A DNA stretch of 64,000 nt. Source: Tubiluchus corallicola (Eukaryota > Priapulida > Priapulimorpha > Priapulimorphida > Tubiluchidae). Within the stretch, counting starts at the first letter, position 1. Every line of letters starts with the position of its first letter. Below, piece by piece: positions 22,360 through 37,300 of the stretch. The translations under genes and the position numbers were made by a program. Below the pieces are notes generated by a model, which made no database searches, was not told where the DNA came from, and saw only the letters and a program-made list of their open reading frames with translations. Where the stretch lies: NCBI GenBank assembly GCA_030141605.1, contig JAQGDQ010000150.1:124001-188000 (forward strand), in the 5' to 3' direction.

Positions 22360-25300
22360 ATGCCTTCAAATATGGAAGCGTGGAATGGATTTATAACTAC
22401 TATTGGTGAAGAAGATGATGTTGTATTGGCTTCAGAAAGCAGTGATAGTGATGGCGATGTAAGTTCCTGGCTTCTTATTATATTGCGTTGCTCTTTGCTA
22501 ATGCCTTGTGATTTTGTAGCTCAAGTCCTTTCAAAATCATGATATCAACTGCATACTAATTGAAGACTATTTGCATTTGCTAGTGACTTAATGTAAATGT
22601 GTAAAAAAGGATTAAATATTATATTGAAATGTATGCTTTTATATTATATATACATTTATAGGCCACAGTACTAAAGGTAAAGGTGAAAAAGCAGAAAAAA
22701 GGAACACATGATGATTTTGCCACTGATTTTGTATTTACTGACAAAAATCCAACTGATGACTTGTGGAGCTCTTCAAATTTTCAGCAAAATGCATCAACAT
22801 CTAAAAGTTCTTCACTTGATGACAAAATAGCAAAGATTCGTCAAAAAAGGAAAAAAGACACATGGGTAATTTTTCAGCAAGTTCTGTTCTATACACTATT
22901 TGTATAGCTAAAACATTTTGTCAGTTTCTGAATCAAGCTTTTTATTCTCTTTCATAAGCTAGCCTTTTTTCCTGTACTAAATTTTGTCTCTACTTGTCTG
23001 TGATAATACTTAATGCTTAGTTTGTCAATTTATGTACAATAATTTCTGAAAATGGTGGTTTTATATTTATTTTATTTCTCTAGTTTTTTAAGGAGTTTAA
23101 AGCCTGTTAGTGAAGCCATATCTTTTTAATGTGCAATTGTCCTCTGTGGATTTGTGACAGATTTATTATGCCTAGTAGTACAGTGGGTGCATGCCCAGTA
23201 GTACATTAGGTTCCGTTTAATAGACTCACAGTTAATAGACTCAAAATGCCTGGAATTGCCCACTTCTGTTCAAATATACATAAATACTATCGGTAATTGA
23301 CTCAAATAACTCCGCATAATTGGCTAATTATTTTCCTTCACCTGTTTAAAATAAGATATTTGTATGTGCCCAAAGAGCCTTTCCTAGTTTTATGTCATCT
23401 TTACTTCCCTTTTGGGCACTATGTATACAGAAACAATCATGTTATGTACCGTTTTGTTTATAAGCAGGTACGTTTATCATGCGCTAATAGGCTAGTGTAG
23501 CGGTTTTGCTTACCCGCTCTGTTACCCGCTCGCCAACTGTTACCCAAAGAATTTCTGGAAGCTAAACATTTAATCACTTTCCAAGCGGTATTCCTTGTGG
23601 CTTGCAAGACTAAACATTGTACAACAAATAAGTGCAATGTAAGTGAGCAGACGATTCAGAACTGTTTTAGTCACTCACAACAGATTTACAACGTTTTTAT
23701 AATTACGTGAACTATGTGGGCCAACTTCTTCGCGAGAAAATAAAGCAGCTGACTTTTAAGGAATTTTTGTAATTTTTGCAAATAAATAGACTTAGAAAAG
23801 TCTGTGATTTAGAAAAGTATACTTTTTAATTTATTGCAAACTCACTTACATAAATTAATATTTTAAAATATTTTTTTCTAATTTTTAACTGCACAAGGAA
23901 TTTAGGCATTACCCCATTTCTGAAATTCATTAAAAACCTTGCAGTAAGCTGATGTCTTATACTTCTATACCTGTAATACTATACCCATCGGTTAATTGGG
24001 TCAAAACACGTCGATCCCAAAGTGAGTCTGTTAAACGGTGCCTACTGTAGTGGTAATTTATTGACTGTAATGAATTGTAAGGAGAATTGTACTGTTCAAT
24101 ACAATACCGTAAGCAGATACTGTTTAACAAGCAAACCAATGTAACTGTACTTTACCAAAATAAATAGAAGCTAGCTGTATGTGTACATCAATTTTGTAAC
24201 AACACAAAGTCATGTCTAATAGTCATTCCTAAATTTAGATTGTAAGTAAATAAATTTGATAAACAACTAAAATCTAATTCAGAATAATCCTGACTCACAT
24301 TCTCTGTATTAATACATTCACAAATGAAATGGCATTCTGTTTGCACTAAGCTGCAGCCACATAATCTCAATTTATGTGGTATCCTAGACCACCAAACAGT
24401 TTCTATATGCAGATTAGGAACTGAGAGACGAATCCTAGTCATCTGTATTCTATCATATTCTCATATACTTTTACATCTAATGAAGGATTGACTTTTACAC
24501 ATCTAATACACTTAAATCAGGGTTAAGCGTTTTGTCATCACAAACTTTGTTCAGACTGAGCAATATCTCATTCAATTATATGATCTTCATTCATTACACT
24601 ACTAATATAATGAGTCTCCCAAGTATTCACTGCCTGCACTAATTGCTGCACAAAATGAAATGGATCATCGAGCATGCCATTACGCTCCTGTATTAAATTT
24701 TAAAAAATGTTCATCTGCATTAACTTTATTTTAGCCAACAATGAAGGATAGCCATGTAATCATCACAGTCATTTACAAATTATGATGGTGATTGATAAGA
24801 AGTTGTCTTTTTCACTATATTCTTTCTCTATGTTTTTTTATACATTTCAGAATCCTGCAAACCAGGATTCAGCCTTAAGTGACAGGTCCTACTCAAACTG
24901 GTTAGCTGGACGAGATAGAGATCTGATTCATTAGCGAGGTTATGCCTCTAGGATGAGCTACTGAATCGGCAGAAGTATTTCAGCTTTTTTAGATATGTAT
25001 AAGTCCTCCCTTTACGAAGTAAACCACCATAATCAACATGGCAAATGAAATGCCCAGAGCGCCCAGAGTCGAGAATTGAAGCGATTCACCTATTTGCTTA
25101 ATCTTAGGTGACCACAACAGTCAGCTATGCACTTTGTCTATAATACAGAAGCTTTGGGGACTATAAGTGAACAACTCTGTTGGCCTATTTTTGATTTATA
25201 GTTTAGTGCACTGCAAGCTGGTAATAAATATCTAGCATTCAATGGCAAGACTTACATATAATATTGTATACTATTAACATATTAACATGCTAACAAGGTT

Positions 25301-28300
25301 TTGCACTGCTTAACTATCATAGCTAAGCTCTCACTGGGATTCTCGAATATTCTCTTTGTAGTATACCTATCTGCATATCTAAACTAGAGTAGGCCTTGCT
25401 TAATAACCTCACGGTTAATAGACTCAATCGCTTAATTGACTGAAAAGTGCCTGATATGGACCACTTCTATTCAAATGTACGTAAAAATTGTCCGTAATTG
25501 ATTCAAATAACTCCTCATAATTGATTCAATATTTTTGCTTCACATGCTTCAATAGACACTCGTATGACTAATAAGCTTTTATGACTTTTATATCATTTTA
25601 GTTTGCCTTTGTCCTGTAATATACTTAGAAACAATCATGTTAAGTACCGTTTTATTTGAAAGCACGAACGTTTACCATACACTAATGCTAGCTATGGTAC
25701 AGTACAGTAAGTACGTCACAATTATAGCAAGCAGGAGCTTAGGCGAAACTACAGACGAAGCTACTTTCGGGGAAACACGGGCTTCACCAACAGTTTAAGC
25801 ACACCAAGCACTAAGTATTTTACGAGAACTCGTGCATCATACATACAACAGATTTTCAATGTTTTTATCATTGTGAGAACTTTGCGAGCCAAATTCTTCG
25901 TGATAAAATGAGGCAGCCGAGTTTGAAGGAATTTTTTTAATTTTTGAAAATAAACAGTAATTTAGAAAAGCATACTTTTTAATTAATTGCTAATTCACTT
26001 ATATAAATTAATATTTTAAAATATTTTTTCTAGTTTTTAACTGCTCAGAGGAATTTAGGCATTACTTCATTTCTAAAGTTCATTAAAAACCTTTGCAGTT
26101 CATACTAAGCTGATGACCAGTAATACTACAACCATCGGTTAATAGGTTCAATCGGTTAATTGTGTCAAAACACTTCGGTTATGAAGTGAGTTTATTAAGC
26201 AGCGTCTACTGTATTTCTTTAAAAATTGTTACCGTAAGGCGTTGTTACCATATCATTTGTGAAGGATGATAGCTTGTAGTTAGAGCTCATAATTTGCTTG
26301 AAAATCTGATTTATCTAAGTTGATCTTGCTTGCTACAATGATACATTGCTTTTAATTTTGCCATCAAAATAATTTTACATTGTTATATTCATTTCTTTAT
26401 ATCCTTATAGAGTGAAAATAGCACGATTCCTACTTCTACAACTGTTAATGGTGATGGTGGTGAAATAATTGACTCTTATAACAGTAGTGCATTAGCTTCA
26501 CATGAGTCTAATGACGATACTGATTCTGATTTAGACATTACACCTGGTGAGTACAAAAATTACTGTTTTTTTATTTTGCAATAAGATAAGATTACTTAAG
26601 ATAAGTTAATGGTAATGATATAAAAAAACTCTCAAAATTTGCTGAACTTAATTTTTGCTTCTTTTTTTGTAGAAAAATTATGCATTCAGGATAGGTTGTT
26701 TCTATTCTGTCTAGCAATAATGTTCATTTTCTTTTTTATATGTCTTTTTTATAAAAATTCTATTTTCTTATGTGCAATGCACGTATTCACAGTCTGCCTA
26801 ACAAAGTATTTTGTTTTTGTGACCTATAATTTTTCATTTGGCTATTTTATCAAAAAATATTGTTATTGCAGATAAACTAAAGCCAAAGCAGAATAAAGCA
26901 AAGCGCAAGATTAATATGAAAAAACATTTGCTTCCTTTTTCCATTCAAGATGAGTCTAATGATAAAGTATGTCTTAACTGCTTTGTTCGTCTTTCATTAG
27001 TGTAATAATATCATGCGTAAAATCACATATATTAAAGAGATTTACACAGCATGCAGTGTATTACTAAAAGCTTGAACTGGTGCATTTAAACTGATTTTCT
27101 TGAACAGAATACTAAGCTTCTAATACACAGAAAATGTCATGGTTTAACAAGGTAAATATTAATTGATCTATATGCAATTAAATGATGGTTTTTACATGGT
27201 TTATCAATGCTCGGCACATTGATGTCAGTAGCACGATCATGCAATTTTTTGTTGAGGACAGTGCACAGTAGAGATGCTTGTTCTAGCGTTGGCCGTGTCA
27301 ATGAATCAATGGTAATTGTTATTTTGTGGCTAAACAAAGAAGAGAACTTTGTTATAAATTACATGTTTCTATATGTTAATCGAGAAACAGCCTACAAAAA
27401 TATGGCGTTGTAATACACTGGGACACCTTTCACAACAACTAACCACACGTTCAGAATTGTTTTCACCACTCGAAATAGTTTATGGTATCGTATGTTATCG
27501 TCTGAAAAACAGATTATCGATGTTGTATTGCCAAATGAGTATTCTTTAACATCGATCCCTACATCAATACTCTATTTTTAGTTCTTTTATACATGACTAT
27601 TTCAGGTATTCAACTACATGACTATCTCAGTAGCCATTCAGGTTTATTACTTCTACCTAGTTTTTTAGTTCTGGCTTGTTTGCTTACTAGAGTTACTTGA
27701 ATTTTTGGGTGTTAATAAACGATTTTGTTGTGGTTGGAGATGGCTAAAGTAATATAGCCGAAACGTCATGGTTCTAATAATAGTAATAACAATTTTTATT
27801 TTGTGTAACATCTAAGTCTATGCAGACAGGCAGATGGCTACATATTCAAAGACGCTTCAAAAATATCTAAAACTATCCCAACAGAATAAAAAATGTTTGT
27901 AAAATTAAGCAGTAAGTATATGAAATTTCATAAAAAAATTCATTAAATAAATACGTAAGAAACAGATTCACACATTTATAAAATACAAGTGTATCACGAC
28001 GTATGATTTCACCACTTTGATTGTGTACTATTTTAAGTAAGTACATTTTAATCTTTTTTAAAGAGCTAGTGTTTGAAATTGTCCTGATGTGAGTAGGTAG
28101 ACTGTTTCATAGAGATAGTCCTAAAACACCAAATGACCTGTCACCGATGGTGAACAGGGCACTCTAAGAACCATAACAAAAAGATTATTGTTTCCTCTAA
28201 AACTAGACTGGATTGAATTTGGTTGACAAATCATTATCACAAATATAACAAGGTGCCTCACCATGAAACGTGCTATATACAGTTTTTAATAGCATGTTAA

Positions 28301-31300
28301 ATTTAATGCGATGCTCAATCGATAACCAGTACAGATGACGAAGAATAGGTATAATGTGCTGAAACTAGATGTAAAGATAATAAACCTAGTTAGCGAATTT
28401 TGTAAACACTGAAGTTGTTGGGGTTGATATTTAAAAATTAGTTGGCTATTACAATAGTCGATTGTTCTCTTTATCATTGACGGACCAATGTTTTTAGCAG
28501 ACTGGTTTAAATGTTTACGTATTTGCCTTAGGTTATGAAGTTAGTAATAGCCAGTTCACATTTTAGAAATTTGATTATCCACAACTTATCGTAGCATCAC
28601 TAAATTTTACAAATACAATTCTTCCTACACAAGAGTGTTGTTACGTTGTACACCTCAGGTGCCTCATGCTCTCGCTACCCCATCATCTTGAACCCTGGAA
28701 TGGTGGGTCTGTGCACAGTTGTTTTTGTTTTGCATGGAGAAAATTTGTCCAAGGATCTTGCCAGTATTCTATCTTAGAGTGAAGCTGCATCACTGCAATG
28801 ACAATCAGTGTCATTTAAGATTTTACATAATTTAGAATGGGTAATATCAACTGAGAGCGAAACCAAATTAATGTTGTTAAGCTTTTTAAACAAGGATGTC
28901 CTCAAAATTAACTTGGACAGTTTTTTTTGAACAGACATTTGCCAGTTTACCAGCAATTAACAATTCGTACTTTATAACATAGTTATATTAATTTTAATTT
29001 TAGTTTTAGAGTTTTATATTTGAAAAAAGAACTCAATGTCCAGAAATGTTTCAATAGCCATGATACATGCAAAAAAAACGTGGAAAACAACGCTAGACTG
29101 AAACTTAGTTAGATTTTTATAAGTTTTAATTCAAATGCTTTTTCTTATTCAGTAAAGTTATTAAGTGATTTTGCCATATTTTTTTCGACGTGAACTGATC
29201 AATGTTTTTTGTTATACTTCTGTTAGCTAAAATTTTTGTACCCTAATCAGTACTGTGAGTACAATAAGTTAATTCTGGATTTATATTACTGCAATATTTA
29301 TATGTTTAGGATGAAACCAAGGAAGATGTTAATTATGCAACTTTGCATGGCCACACTTTCTCTTTTCATGAAATGAATTTGTCAAGACCTTTAATGAAGG
29401 TAATTCGAATTTAGCACATATTTTTGTGCATATATTAGGCTTTGCTTGACTATTTAATTTAAAAAATTGATGATGAACAGTTATGTTTTCTGTCTTAATA
29501 TATTTTAGGCTATAACAGCGATCAATTTTATCCAGCCAACTCCAATCCAAGCAGCAACTGTACCTGTTGCACTTCTTGGGAAAGATGTATATGCTTGTGC
29601 TGCAACTGGAACAGGTATGTAGTTAGATAAATAATCCATAATATCAATGAATTTTATAGTATTTTTTAAAAATAATCAATGTTTCAGCTGCACACTAGCT
29701 GTCATCTTCAGGTAATAAGGAATAATTTAAAAAATTCTGAACAAAAACAAAAACATGCCATAACCATAAGTATTTAAGCAAATATCTATAACAATACAAT
29801 AAATAAACACATAGAAAAAATAAAAGATGTAAACAAAAACTATCCTTAACAAATAATTAAAGAAGCATTATTATTATTAGGCTACAAAATGTTCTGTAGA
29901 GTAAAACTTGATTTCAAATTAGAGTCAAATTAGAATTTTTTTACAATTAAAGCAGTTTCATCTACTTGTCCTTTGCTGACGCTTTTAGACAGATTTAAAA
30001 TGTTTGAACTGTTAAAGTGAATGCTGTGGTTAGTTTCTGGCACATGGATAGCCGAACCCCTTTTAAAACTGCGTAGCTGGTCTGTGTAAAATACTGGCGT
30101 AAGATCGACCTTTTTTTTCAAATAACAAATTTTTATATTCACAAATAAAAAACAACTCATTTCACAAAAATGGTTTATGACAGCTTTCTGTAGCCAGTAA
30201 TGGATGGACATAAGAAAGTATTACTTAATTCCACTATTTGTTCATTTATGCATCCCTCTAAGATGTCTGAAATGCATGGCAATACACTAATTGGCCTATG
30301 GCTTTCCTTTTTCAATAAGTGTCAGATTTTTTCACTCGAATTACTCAACTATTTTCATATCGGCATGAAATTTGTGCTCTCTCGGCATGCAGTTGCCTAT
30401 TTATGTTGTAGTTGGTGCACTAGTTCTAACTGAAATAGCTAACTGTAATCAATCAGAAATAGCACTATTTTCTATAAAAAAAAGCATCATTAGTATCAAT
30501 GACACTTTTGTCTCAAGAAAAAACTCATTCATGTGGTGTTCTTTTTATCTTGAAACAGTAGCAGTCAAAAGAAGTTTGTATAATTTTATTGAAATTTAGT
30601 AATTTCTAGTGCGTAAGGTTACATGTGATCAGCAAATTACTTCCCTGTGAACATACACGCAATTTGTATTGTGAAACAACAACAGTGCATGTGCATCTTT
30701 AACCATTTCTTTAATTTCTTTTAGTTTCAATAACAATCACTTAAAGTGTTATTAAAAAAAATGTAGGCAGGGTTACTACACTGAGAGCTTTATGTAGCTT
30801 TCATTCAGTTCCTCTGTATTTAGCCAAATTTAAAAGGAAGCTGAGTAGTTTTTTATTACCCGTTGTATGTAGCAGACTTATGCGAAAGGGTCTGTACAGC
30901 TAGGTGTATTAAGATGGATCTCGACTTTATGAGCAATGAGCAAACAGCTTTAGTGTTATTGTAAATTCTTTAACAGACACCTGTCATTGTAGGTTGATTA
31001 TCAAAAGTTTTTGTCTGTTTTGTGTCTGTTGAAATTTTCACTTACATTGCCATGAAATTCATACATTGTGTAACATAAACAAGTTATTGTGGCTGTTTAT
31101 ATTTTATAAGTAAAATGGCTTATTTGGTATTTTGTAGGAAAAACAGCTGCTTTCATGTTGCCAATCCTAGAACGGTTACTTTATAAACCAAAGCAGTCTC
31201 CTGTAACACGTGTTCTTGTGTTAGTGCCTACAAGAGAATTGGCTGTACAGGTTTTTCAAGTTGCCAGACAACTTGCCCAGTTCACCAATGTTAATATATG

Positions 31301-34300
31301 TTTAGCTGCTGGTAAGTAGTGTTTATAGTACTTTAGCTCACAACTAATTTATCTTTCATAATTTTCAAAAATGCTTTTTGCATCCTGAACTAGCTTCGTG
31401 CAATTGTGGAATGATGATGACTTAGTGAACTTGTATGTTACTGACCAGGTAACTTATGTCACATAGATAGCATTTAAATAATATATTTCGTCAATTTCTT
31501 ATTATAGCACCTTCCATCCTTTCCTATCTTGTTGATTTGTATCATCCTGTGATTGTTACTTAATTAGACTATTTTTATACATTTTGCACATGTTCTCATT
31601 AAGACTGTGTTTTCTTTAGGTGGATTGGATATAAAAAGCCAAGAAGCAGCACTGCGATTAGGACCTGATGTTGTCATAGCTACCCCAGGCAGATTAATAG
31701 ATCATTTACAGAATACACCTTCATTTAGTTTATCCTCAATAGAAATCCTTGTTTTAGATGAAGCTGACCGGTAATGAATTATTTTTTAAATACACATTCT
31801 TGAACTTCATAAACGTGAATACTGTTCTACATACTACTGTTCATACTTTTGAGTTCATATTAAGAACAGAACAAGAAACATATTTGGACTATAGTGCAAC
31901 TAATCTTATGACTTTAAGCCATTGAAATTGCAGCTATGTTTTTGTTAAATGTCAGAAAATGTTAGTTATTTTTACTAATTTGAAGATTTGTTGACTGGTG
32001 AGACTATTTTTGTTCAAGCGTTCCAAAAATATAGTTTCTTGTTATAATTTTAAGATTGCCACTGGCATAACATTTGCTCTGTGACACTATGTAAAACTCC
32101 AGTGCAATGATTGCTACAGGTCATATCACAAATATGACGAATAATTAAAAAGATGGCTTGAATCCGATTATTTATAGAAATGCGAAAAGAATTTTTGAAA
32201 ATTTTCCAAAAACATCCATGATCATGACATAATGCTTACCATAATTAACAAATGTCATGAAAGGTTGATACTTGTGCAACAGCACATTATTTACAGAAAT
32301 CTACACATCTTTAATATGATATGTATTTCCATTTAAAATCCAAATTTTAGGGTAGAAAGTAAAGGGAAAAAATAATTACTGTAGCTGCAAAGCATGGCTT
32401 ACTTGTGATATTTAGAGATCATGTGAGTTTTACTTATTTACATATTTGATTGTCTGATCAAGTTCTTGCAAAGTGCAACTAGAAACAGTTTTTGTACTTC
32501 CTGGAAGGCTTTTTATTTATTACCTCATATTTTTAACAATGAGCAGAAAGATGTAGTCTCAAAATCAGGATAACAATATTTCTTACTTGTCATGCTTATA
32601 TGCTGTTGTCTTCCTTAATTTACAGTGAATGATGCTAAAAATTCTTTTTAGGATGTTAGATGAATATTTTGCTGAACAAATGAAGGAAATTATCAGACAG
32701 TGCAGCATGACTCGACAAACTATGCTTTTCTCTGCTACGATGACAACTCAGGTTTGCAAATTATTTCCTATATATGAATTGCATTAATGATAGTGAGGTT
32801 CAAGTTTAAAACTTAAATACAGTAGGTGCCGCTTAATAGACTCACGGTTAATAGACTCACTTGCTTAATTGACTCAAAAACGCCTTCTATTCTAATTTAC
32901 ATAAAACTATCGGTAATTGATTCAAATAACTCCTCTTAATTGACTCAATATTTTTTCTTCATCTGCTTAAAATAAGATATGTATGTGTCTAAAGAACCTT
33001 TCCTACTTTTATGTCATCTTTACGTCCCTTTTGTGCACTATCTGTGCAGAAACAATCATCTTAAGTACCGTTTTGTTTGTAAACAGGTATGTTTATCATG
33101 CGCTAATAGGCTAACATAGCAGTTTTGCTTACCCGCTCTGTTACCTGCTCGCTAACTGTTAACCAAAGAATTTCTGGAAGCTAAACATTTAATCACTTGC
33201 CGAGCGGTATTCCTTGTGACTTGCAAGACTAAACATCATACAGCAAATAAGAGCAATGTTAGTGAGCAGACAATTCAGAACTGTTTTAGTCATGCACAAC
33301 AACAGATTTTCAACATTTTTATAATTACGAGAGCTTTGTGGGCCAAGTTCTTCGCGAGAAAATGAAGCAGCCGACCTTGAAGGAATTTTTGTAATTTTTG
33401 CAAATAAACAGACTTAGAAAAGTCTGTGATTTAGAGTATACTACTCTATTACTCTACTATACTACTCTACTATACTTACTTTTTAACTTATTGCTGATTC
33501 ATTTATATAAATTAATATTTTAAAATACTTTTTCTAATTTTTTACTCCACAAAGGAATTTAGGGATTAGTTCATTTAAAAAATTCATTAAAAACTGTTGC
33601 AGTGCATGTTCAGTCGGTTAATTGGGTCAAAACACGTCGGCCCCAAAGTGAATCTATTAAGCAGTGCCTACTGTACTAGCACAATAGTCTGGTATCACTG
33701 CTATTGTTTCTTACCATCATAGAACATTTTTTATGTTGTATATATATATATGTGTGTTTGCATAGCAAAATCGTCCATAAGTCGGCAATTAACGTTTTCT
33801 AGTTATTCGTATACAATGAATCTCCATTTCATGAGGATCAAGTTCATCACTCTGTGTTATTTCTAAGCTGAGATAGTTGAGGTTGAATTTGAGGTGCAGG
33901 TTACGCACTGAAAAATGTAAGCTTGAGAAAATCGCTGTTAAAATCAGCCATTGTTTTTTGTCGCGTTTCTACAAAACACTTTGCAACTGTACGAAAGTGT
34001 GGTTGCTATGGATATTACAAGAGCACGTTGAAGTTATATTTAAATACAATAGATGGCTCTTCCTGACGAAGATCTGGTCTTGTCAACAGAAAAACCAGAA
34101 GCAAAATGACTGCTTCCATGAGCTACTATTGGAGTTTAAAATACAAGTTTTTTTGCAATTGCAGTATATAGTTTCTAGACAGAAGAGTGGGCACAGGGTT
34201 ATAAAATTAAATTTTTGCTATTTTTTGGACATTTTCTTGATAAATTGATGCTAGAATATAAAAGTCCAATATATTTAGCATTTGTTTTTATAAAAAACAA

Positions 34301-37300
34301 AAAATTAATATTTGACCAAATTTTTATTGCATTCTTCTTTGAAGCATCATAATGTAGTTTTAACTATGCTGTCTTTTGGTTTGCAACCACGCATGTTACA
34401 TTTGTAAAGTTGTTGCATTTGTCCTGGTACAATTGCGCTTGAGTCAAGGCAGTAATAATGACAGAAACCTAGCAGGTACTGCTTAACGTCGTTGCATTTT
34501 TACAGTTTACTCTGTGTGTTATACTTTACAATGTTCACACAGCTTTCCTCAAAACTCTTTCATTTAGGTTGAAGATCTTGCAGCTGTTTCATTGAAAAAA
34601 CCTGTAAAGATATTTGTTGACAGCAACAAAGATGTGGCATTTGGTCTTCGCCAAGAATTTGTGAGAATTAGAGCAAACAAGGAAGGTGACAGGGAAGCTA
34701 TTGTAGCTGGTAGGTATTTTTTATATTAGCTTGCCATTTTAATATAAACCTATTCCTGTATTATTTAACAAAAACACTCATAATTGTAGATCTGATGTTT
34801 TGAGTTTGTGTATCTATTATTCAAAGTTACAAAGTTTTGAAAATTGTTGCAAAGTTCCAAATCACACCTCCAGGGTAAATGTGAGAGTTTCTTAGAAGTT
34901 TTTAGTCTGCCAGTTTTTGCAATGGGTTCTTTCTGAGCAAAACTAATTTTGCTTATTTACAAATTGAGTATATTAAAGCTTAAATCTTTCATCTTTGATT
35001 TTTATAAACTTACATTTTTTTTCTTTAGCTCTGGTGAGTCGAACATTCCAGGATCACTGTTTAGTTTTTGTACAGACGAAAAAACAAGCACACAGGCTGC
35101 ATATAATTTTCGGCTTGCTGGGTATTAATGTAGGTGAATTACATGGTAACTTATCACAGGCACAGAGATTAGATGCTTTGCGGAGATTCAAAGAAGCTCA
35201 GATTGATGTTCTTGCTGCCACTGACTTAGCAGCTCGAGGACTGGATATCGAAGGAGTAAAAACTGTAAGCAAGAAACAGTAATTTTTGCTTTTGAGCAAG
35301 TACTTAAAATATCTTTGTTTGTAATGGCCTAGTTTCTGTTTTGCTGCAGAAATGGCCAGTCGTATAATTAATGGTGACATGTTTGTGGTTGATTTTGAGG
35401 ATGCATTGGTTAAGACACTCTCCTGCCATGTAACTCAGGAATTGAATGTGTCTCATCAATCACATAATTAATTTGCGTGAATACCAGATCTTCATGTTGT
35501 GATTTTTTGCAGTTTAGTGATGCTCTAAACTATACATGTGTCTTTGTCAAACTCCTACTGCTAACATGATTTTTTCTTTATGTGAGTAAATTTATTAATG
35601 AAATTTTTATTTTGTGAACGACTCATTTCTCACGGAATGTTGAGCATGTGATCACTGTAATGTGTCACTGTCTACAATTAACACTAGTTGCATTACATAT
35701 ATTTATAAGATTTTGTTTTCATTGGAACGCCATGTCACTCAGTAAATTACGTTCTAAGTAAATTGTTATACACGCATTTTCAGGTAATCAACTTTACAAT
35801 GCCAAACACTGTACAGCATTATATTCATAGAGTTGGTCGAACAGCTAGGGCTGGGAGGGCTGGAAGGTATGAAAAGTCTTTGCTATTTCAATTAGACAGT
35901 TAGTCTCTTGATCTGGTTTGCTGTTTGAATTTTCAAGTACATTTGCTTCTTATCATTTCAGGTCTGTATCTCTAGTGGGTGAATCAGAGCGAAAAATGCT
36001 AAAAGAATTGGTTAAAAGAGCTCGCCAACCAGTTAAAAGTAGAGTTGTTCCACAAGGTTGGTTCTTGTTTAGCACTATTCTTGGAATTTTTTTCTGAACA
36101 TTGGTAGATCTGTCCTGCAGTTTATAAGCACATGGTCTCTCTACAGAGAAAACACGCACTGTGTTTATTATGTATCATATTTTGTGATACGAATGCTGTC
36201 CCGATTAAAGCAATGTTTAGCTACCAAATAATGCAGCAAGCTGCTTTCAGTGTAGATTTGCTATCGAAAATAATGTTACTAACACATAAAACTTGGTATT
36301 ACATTGAAAATGCTTATTTGTTTTTTACTTGTTCATTTAACAAGTTGCCAGCACTAGCTCGAAAAACTAGGTATATTTTGATTTAAAATCATTGCTGTGA
36401 ATTAGTTATAGGTTACTTTCTTTAGCTTTGCAAATAATTTTTTTAAATATAATGTGCAAAACTTTAAATCTTCTATGGTTGCACAAATGATAAAATGTGG
36501 TACCCTAGTGTCTAAAGACTGCTTCAGGTGCTTAAAGGAAGTTAGCAAATATTTAATAAAGGTCATATATTTATAATTTATTAATGCATATGTTATGCAA
36601 CAGTAGCACTTTACTTTGTTTTCTTGCTAATGAAGCATTTTTATTGCAGAGGTGATCACGAAATTTCGCAACAAGATTAATTCATTTGAGAAAGATGTAG
36701 GTTTGATATTAAAAATGGAACATGAAGAAAAAGATCTTAACATCTCTGAGGCCCGTGTATATAAAGCTGAGAAACTTATCAAACATCAAGAAGAAATTTT
36801 TAGTCATCCAAAACGAACATGGTTTCAGACTCATCAAGAAAGGATGGCTGAGCAAGGTGAAGCTAGCTTTTATCTTTTGCACTTTTTATTCTGTTTTATC
36901 ATGAACATGGTGAGTCAGTGACACCTGTTTTTATATTTATATTGCTATTTGCTTTATTGACTTTGATATGTCTCAGATTTATTCTCTTAATATTAACTGC
37001 TCACTTTTGAGCAGGTGCCAGAATTTTTGATGTAGTGATTGTAACTATTGTTGCATTGTTAAGATAATGTAACAAATGTGTATATCAATTATGGTTTTAT
37101 TAAAACAGGTTTTGTTTTTCACAGAAAAGCTCAGACTTGGTCAGTTTAACATGGCTGCTACAAAACTGAAGAAAAAAGAAGCTGCTAAGTTGAAAAAGAT
37201 AGTCAGTGTAAGTAACAATGCTAAATTGAAATATGCCTTTTTACATGTGCATAATGTTATCTATAAATGCAAACCACTTATTTGTATCAACTGGTTTTTG

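Larger units (their letters stand above)
22866..26410 (+). other. DDX27 intron 2
   Basis: 3545-bp intron between ...KRKKDTW and SENSTIPTS. It carries two pogo-like MITEs and, between them, a minus-strand LINE fragment. Nothing else was recognised. Confidence 0.85.

Noticed and set aside
33877-34248. 123-codon ORF in DDX27 intron 9
   Set aside because: Cys/Lys-rich, no motif, no splice context; length is plausible by chance in this many bases.
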